In this document: piece by piece, positions 33,720-64,000 of the stretch
Layout of the letters: each line of letters begins with the position of its first letter
Numbering within the stretch: position 1 is the first letter of the stretch
From: Pseudorasbora parva
Lineage: Eukaryota > Chordata > Actinopteri > Cypriniformes > Gobionidae
Reading direction: 5' to 3'
DNA length: 64,000 nucleotides
Assembly: GCF_024679245.1 (NCBI RefSeq)
Contig: NC_090182.1
Location: forward strand, 23,613,274-23,677,273
Position numbers and translations under genes: made by a program
Notes under the pieces: model-generated
Told to the model about the DNA's origin: nothing
The model's database searches: none
The model's input: only the letters and a program-made list of their open reading frames with translations

Positions 33720-35588
33720 GGTCTGTTATTCTCAGTTAAACCACACGGAGGCAGGCTACGCAAACTTGATAAAGGCCTCAACCATATGCTTCCACAGCTG
33801 TTGATAATATGTCAAACATTATGTTCAATAAATAATTTTTACAGTGTTCTATATTCATTAACATAAAAACATATACATGTAATATATTTACAAATCAACC
33901 TATTAAAATTTAAATATAAAGTTTTACTAAAACAAAAACAAAAATGCAAAAAAATATAAAACGTTTTTAAACAGAATTTATCGATGAAAAGGAAACTAAA
34001 AAAAAAACACCAAGAAATGATTTAGATTAAGGTAAATGCATGCAAATCAGATGTTGCTACAACATAAGGAGGGACATGTTTCACAATGATGTTTCTAATT
34101 ATGCATACTTTCTATCCATCCTCAAGGGTTGCAAAAATCTTGTTTTGACAAATTGAAACTAAAAGGGACATCTGTTTCTTCCCAAAAGCAGGTGATAAAT
34201 GAACTTTTTATTCATACATTGTTAGATAGTCATTAGGCCTATATGTTATTCGCTAAATATTTTCTGAGGTTACGTGAGAGTCACAAAATGTTTTTATTTT
34301 ATTGGCAAAATGTTATTCATAAATGTACATTTTCCTTAACAGTACCCAAATTAAATAATTTTTCCTTGTGATTTCAACCATTAAGCCTAATTATGAGTAA
34401 AAATAATTTGTAACAAAGGTCCAATTTGTAAAATTGTAGGCCTATGACAATCTATTGAGTGTAACTTGATTCAAAATGTGTATCTTCACTGTCTTCCTTT
34501 GTTTTTATTTATGCTGTCATCCATTGTTGTATTTCATTGTTGTATCTACGTGTTCAGAAATTATTGTTTATATTTGTGTTATTTGGTTGGTTAAGCAAAT
34601 AAAAAAGAGGACCAGGATAATGTGCTGAAGGATAATTTATTTTGCGGATAGCCTAAGCTTCTTAAACAAAATATATGGGGAAAAAACAATGTCACATGTC
34701 TTAGAAAAGCCATGCATTACATATTGCATATGCATTTCCCCCCCATTAAAAGTAGCCTAATTATTTTAAAAACTGCTTTAGGCCTACTTGTACAATTCAA
34801 AAACACTAATTCATCCAGTAATGAAAGTGAGTCTTTATGAGTGAGTCATTGATTTAAGAGATTTGTTCAATTAACCTTCCTTTAATAATAATGTACCATG
34901 CTGACAGGGTTTCCTGTAGGCTAGTTTAAAACACTTGAGTTTTTCTCTGAGAAAAACGATCCCTCAATTCTCAAAAGATGGCAGCCCGGCCTAGCCGCTC
35001 CTGTCATATATCTCTGAACTCAGAAAGAACAGTTTGGCCTGTCTGTCACCTGGTCTCTGGTCTACTCTTAGTAAATCATGACCTGTACTTCAGCTTACAC
35101 ACAGGTGTCATCTACCCTCAATGCACGCGAGGCGAGGGAGGTGGAGGAAGCCAAAATCAGCCTCATACAAACAGGAGGCGCAGGATGGAAAAGTATCTGG
35201 AGCGAGCGGTCACGTGATGAGAACGAGAGAACCTTCTTGTCGTTAGCCGATTATCGTGTGCCTTCAGGGCTTATCCTCCTCCTCGAGCACAGTCACACAC
35301 CCACACACACAAATAAACTCGTACACACTTCCCATCCCACACTGTTCAACTTTAGTGACCTACTCAGCCTTGAGAAATCCTCTTTCTCTCGGCGCGCGCA
35401 CCTCCCAACTATAGTCCCGCGCCCCTCTTACCTGTTAGCATGCTAAATAGGATGCACGCGGAAATGCACTTTTCTTGCTTTTATTCATTCTCCTCGAGGA
35501 TTCATAAGGGGCTTTTTGTTGACTGATGGTCGAGTGGGATCTGATGTGTGTGAGTGCGTGTGTCCGTGCTGGTTCATCTGACTGAAGG
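33720..35588. other. Intergenic DNA and lrit3 upstream region
   Basis: 33720-34970 is AT-rich with no feature I recognise. 34975-35588 is less AT-rich and contains CpG-containing stretches (for example near 35390-35430) that may include the lrit3 promoter and 5' UTR. No TATA box or start site can be assigned. Confidence 0.35.
35526..35585 (+). other. Upstream open reading frame before lrit3
   Basis: ATG at 35526 opens a frame of 19 codons plus TGA (35583-35585), ending three bases before the lrit3 ATG at 35589. Whether it is in the mRNA depends on the unknown transcription start. Confidence 0.4.
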
Positions 35589-42222
<6,634 letters not shown>

Positions 42223-43449
42223 TGTATGGCATATCGGCTTTGTGCGTTATCCTTCGCACACACAAGCTGTGGCAACATCGGTTTTAAAAGATTAGCTCTT
42301 GATGTGCTGTCAAACTCATTGCCTTACAAGACTTATTTTGACTCCACATTGTATTTTCTGTCTCATTTCCCATTTTTAAAAGCCATATTCTTTCACACAC
42401 AATTCTGTATTTCTTTTTATGGAATGCAGTGTACATATATGTGTATGCGAACATATGATGAAATAGTGTTATATAGATTCATGATAAATATTATTAAACA
42501 TTTTTACTGCCTAAACTGTACGTTATGTTGCTTATTAGAAACCGTATGCCTTTTTTGGTATTATGTAAATGCAGTTGATGAATGGCAGTGAAAAGTAAAG
42601 TATGCCAAATTTACAATCGGTTAACAGCATCTCTTTTTTCAGTTTTACATTTAAAATGGCTAGTATCTCAAGTGTGTCAGATAAGGTTAAAATCAAGCAG
42701 AAATAGACACTTTCTTTGTTACAGGGGTCATATATAAAGTCAAGCCGATGTGTGTGAGTTTAAATTATCATGCATTCCTCTGAATGCAACAGGTGCATTT
42801 GATGTTCCTGCCCTCTCTAAATGTTTTTGTCTCTTTATACGTTTCATCCTCTCTGTCTTTACAAGTTTTTAATAGGATATTTATGTGCTCTGTTTGTGTA
42901 ATCTATGTGTTGTATATCTGCATGTGTGCCATGTCATTGAAATATCCGTATTCTTTGTTCCATTAGCATGAAATTAGTATCAGGGAACATTCTCAAAGGA
43001 CACAGCACAACTGTTTTCAATGCGGCACTGTTTTCAATCTCAGGTTCAATATAGTCACGTTAAATATGGTCAATTTGTCAGGCAAGAACATAAAACAGCA
43101 AGACGATGCAATCATTCAAAAAGAACAGTGAACAAAGATCATCTAGTGAATGTTTACATATAACAGAATGACCCCTCATAGTGTTTCGTGTGTGATTTAT
43201 TTTGAATTGGAGGTCTATTCCCTTGTTGACACATTATAATTGATATAACCATTTTTTTTAAATTTAATTATTTGCACAATTTACTGAATACCATATTCAC
43301 ACAACTGTCATGTGCACTACCATTAAAAAAATGTGGATCACTAACATTTTTTAAAAACTTTTCAAAAATGGCATTACATTTATTAACTTTGTTACAAAAA
43401 ATAGTCTATTTCAAGTTATATGCATCAAAAAATTTTTTTTTAAATAATT

Positions 43450-43665
43450 TATAAATCCTGAAAAGGTATCCCACTTAAGACATGTTCCTTGAGAATGATT
43501 TGTTCATCGTGTGACACTGAAGACTGAGTAATGATGCAGAAAACTTGCCATCACAGAAACAAATTATTTTAAAATAGAAAAGTTATCTTATTTGTAATAA
43601 TTTTTCACAGTATTACAGTTTTTTTTATTTTTGACCAAATAAATGCAGTCTTGATGCGCATATGG
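43450..43665. repeat. Fragment of repeat family A
   Basis: Blocks cgtgtgacactgaagactg, gtaatgatgcagaaaacttgc and accaaataaatgcagtcttg are in the same order as 3605-3760. Both ends are missing. Confidence 0.65.
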
Positions 43666-44081
43666 TACTTGCAAAAAACCCAAAACAAAGGTATGTGAAT
43701 TCATTAATATTGATCTCTAGTTAAGTAATCACAAATATATTTTTGAGCAATAGTCAACCTCTATCAAGTTTAAATGTCATTTCAATTAGTTAGTGAATTA
43801 TGTCCGGCGTGACGTCCAGCAAGTGTGTATCAGAGAGGACATTGTGCTGCATTTCCTGTCCTGCTTAAGTAGAAAAACAGAGCATCTGTTGTCCCTGTAC
43901 CTGCCACATTTTTCCCAGAGCAATGTCTCTAATTCCTGTAACAATATGATAGTTATTCCTATAATAAGATTGCGTGTACCGGCATTTACAAGCTCCTCCC
44001 CCATCGCCAATCCCTGTGTGTGATTCTTCACTGTGGGGGCAAGACAGAGGCTATGCAGACACAACAACACATTAGTTTAAT

Positions 44082-44249
<168 letters not shown>

Positions 44250-44754
44250 CCCATTACTCATGAGCAGCACAAAAAGGTGTCCACTCCTACGAAATCACAT
44301 GCTTGGACTGAGAAAGGCCAGGAGGTGAACTCAGTGTGACTTGTGTCATTCTTTTAAGTTGCAGTTTTTGTCTTGCTTGAGTTCAGGCTCAGAGTCTTAC
44401 ATCAGGGAAAACCCTCTTCTGAGCCCTTGCTGGTCTCCCCATGTGTCAAATTTACCATGGGACTGTCAGGAATTTCATACTTTGCTTCCAAAACAGCTAG
44501 AGAGCAGGAGGACTGAGATTGAGGCTCTGTGTGTATGTGTGTGCCTGACACAAACCTGGCCACACTACAGGACTCGGATCTGTGCAAAAAAGACACCTCT
44601 GGGATATAGATGCACATTTTGGAGTCTTTTCGTCCATTTAGTTGAAGCTGGTTGGCTGTGTGTGTAAGATGTGTGGGGGTTACGGCTGCATGGTTTGGCG
44701 CAGTGATCGAGGAAACACCTAAAAGGAGAGCCCTGTAGAAACTGAGATAGGATT

Positions 44755-63220
<18,466 letters not shown>

Positions 63221-64000
63221 GTAAAATATCAAACAAACACAGTTTAATGTTTTAACAATTATAAGAGTTTATGAAATGGATTGCTCATAGTGATTAGGCC
63301 ACTTCACTGTTATGATGCGTTTACAACTGCCCTCTAGTGGACATAAGATGTAAGGTAACAGAATGTATTTGCCCGTCATCTAGTGGCTACAGAATATAAG
63401 TGCAAGAGGATAAACTTCAATTTCATTCATGAACACATTTGACACAGTACATACAGTTAAAATCGAAATTATTCAACACCCTTGACCTGTAAGACATTTT
63501 GCTGCAAACAACAACATATTATGAAAAAATTAAATTTAAAATCTCTAAACTATAGAAAGTTTATTAATACACATTCGAGTGATTCTGAGAACGTAAAGTT
63601 GATGAGAAATGAGAAACATCAAATTGGCTGTAAACATCAGTGTTCAAGTTTTTTCTTTTTCTTTTCAAATAAATGCTGCCTGTAAGTTTTAGAAGCTTCT
63701 GACACCTCTTTAATGCAGTCTCGTCCTCAGCTCCACATTTTCACAACAGCAGATTCAGAACCGCTGCCACAGAACCAGAACTTCGGAGCGGGGCTTAAAC
63801 AGTCATAATTGCGCTATCCATACACGTGATTTTCTTTATATATAAACATGGATCGCAACATTATATGGATTTTGTCACATAATCATATAATATGCATATA
63901 ATAATGCACATGATCAAAATGTCAAAACATAGTCTATTGATCATGCTTATGTCAGTGAATAGATACAAACACAGAATAGATACAGGCTACAACTATATAC
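63221..64000 (+). other. Start of egf intron 10
   Basis: AT-rich intronic DNA to the window edge. A possible Tc1-like terminus (acagttaaaatcgaaattat) at about 63456 is not paired here. Confidence 0.7.

Overview
The window is vertebrate nuclear DNA, almost certainly from a teleost and most probably a cypriniform (carp, barb or danio relative). Three protein-coding genes with canonical vertebrate exon-intron structure lie on the + strand. The rest is AT-rich DNA full of DNA transposons and MITEs of the kinds I know from zebrafish and carp, plus tRNA-derived SINEs, one L1 fragment and very long microsatellites. I see no prokaryotic gene, CRISPR array, virus or rRNA/tRNA gene. The species cannot be named from sequence alone.

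Layout: (1) 1-7080, repeat-rich upstream DNA with a nested transposon stack at 804-3830. (2) gpm6a (neuronal membrane glycoprotein M6-a, PLP/DM20 family), seven coding exons from 7408 to 30982, giving a complete 284-residue protein. Its intron 1 is 11.2 kb and intron 6 is 7.9 kb. A probable long 3' UTR reaches about 33.2 kb. (3) 33.2-35.5 kb, intergenic. (4) lrit3 (leucine-rich repeat, Ig-like and transmembrane domains 3), four coding exons from 35589 to 42222, giving a complete 644-residue protein. (5) 42.2-44.75 kb, intergenic, with a 144-bp TG tract. (6) egf (pro-epidermal growth factor), first ten coding exons from 44755 to 63220. These encode the signal peptide, the first LDLR-type beta-propeller, EGF-like domains 1-4 and the start of the second propeller (527 codons). 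The gene runs off the right edge.

Every splice junction was placed by reading frame and family alignment from memory. All three coding sequences stay in frame through all joins. One intron (egf intron 9) uses a GC donor. LRIT3 and EGF are neighbours on human chromosome 4q25 and GPM6A lies on 4q34, so the trio fits an ancient linkage group. The genes have separate roles: neuronal membrane and filopodia (gpm6a), the photoreceptor to ON-bipolar synapse (lrit3), and EGF receptor signalling (egf). Nothing suggests a joint system.

The most interesting material is the transposon archaeology. At least nine elements sit between TTAA tetranucleotides (piggyBac-type target), including two that share one TTAA. 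There are also elements with exact 8-bp, 12-bp and TA target duplications, an element whose empty site is preserved in another repeat copy in this same window, and two Tc1-like elements joined through a TA microsatellite. I found no convincing previously undescribed gene system.
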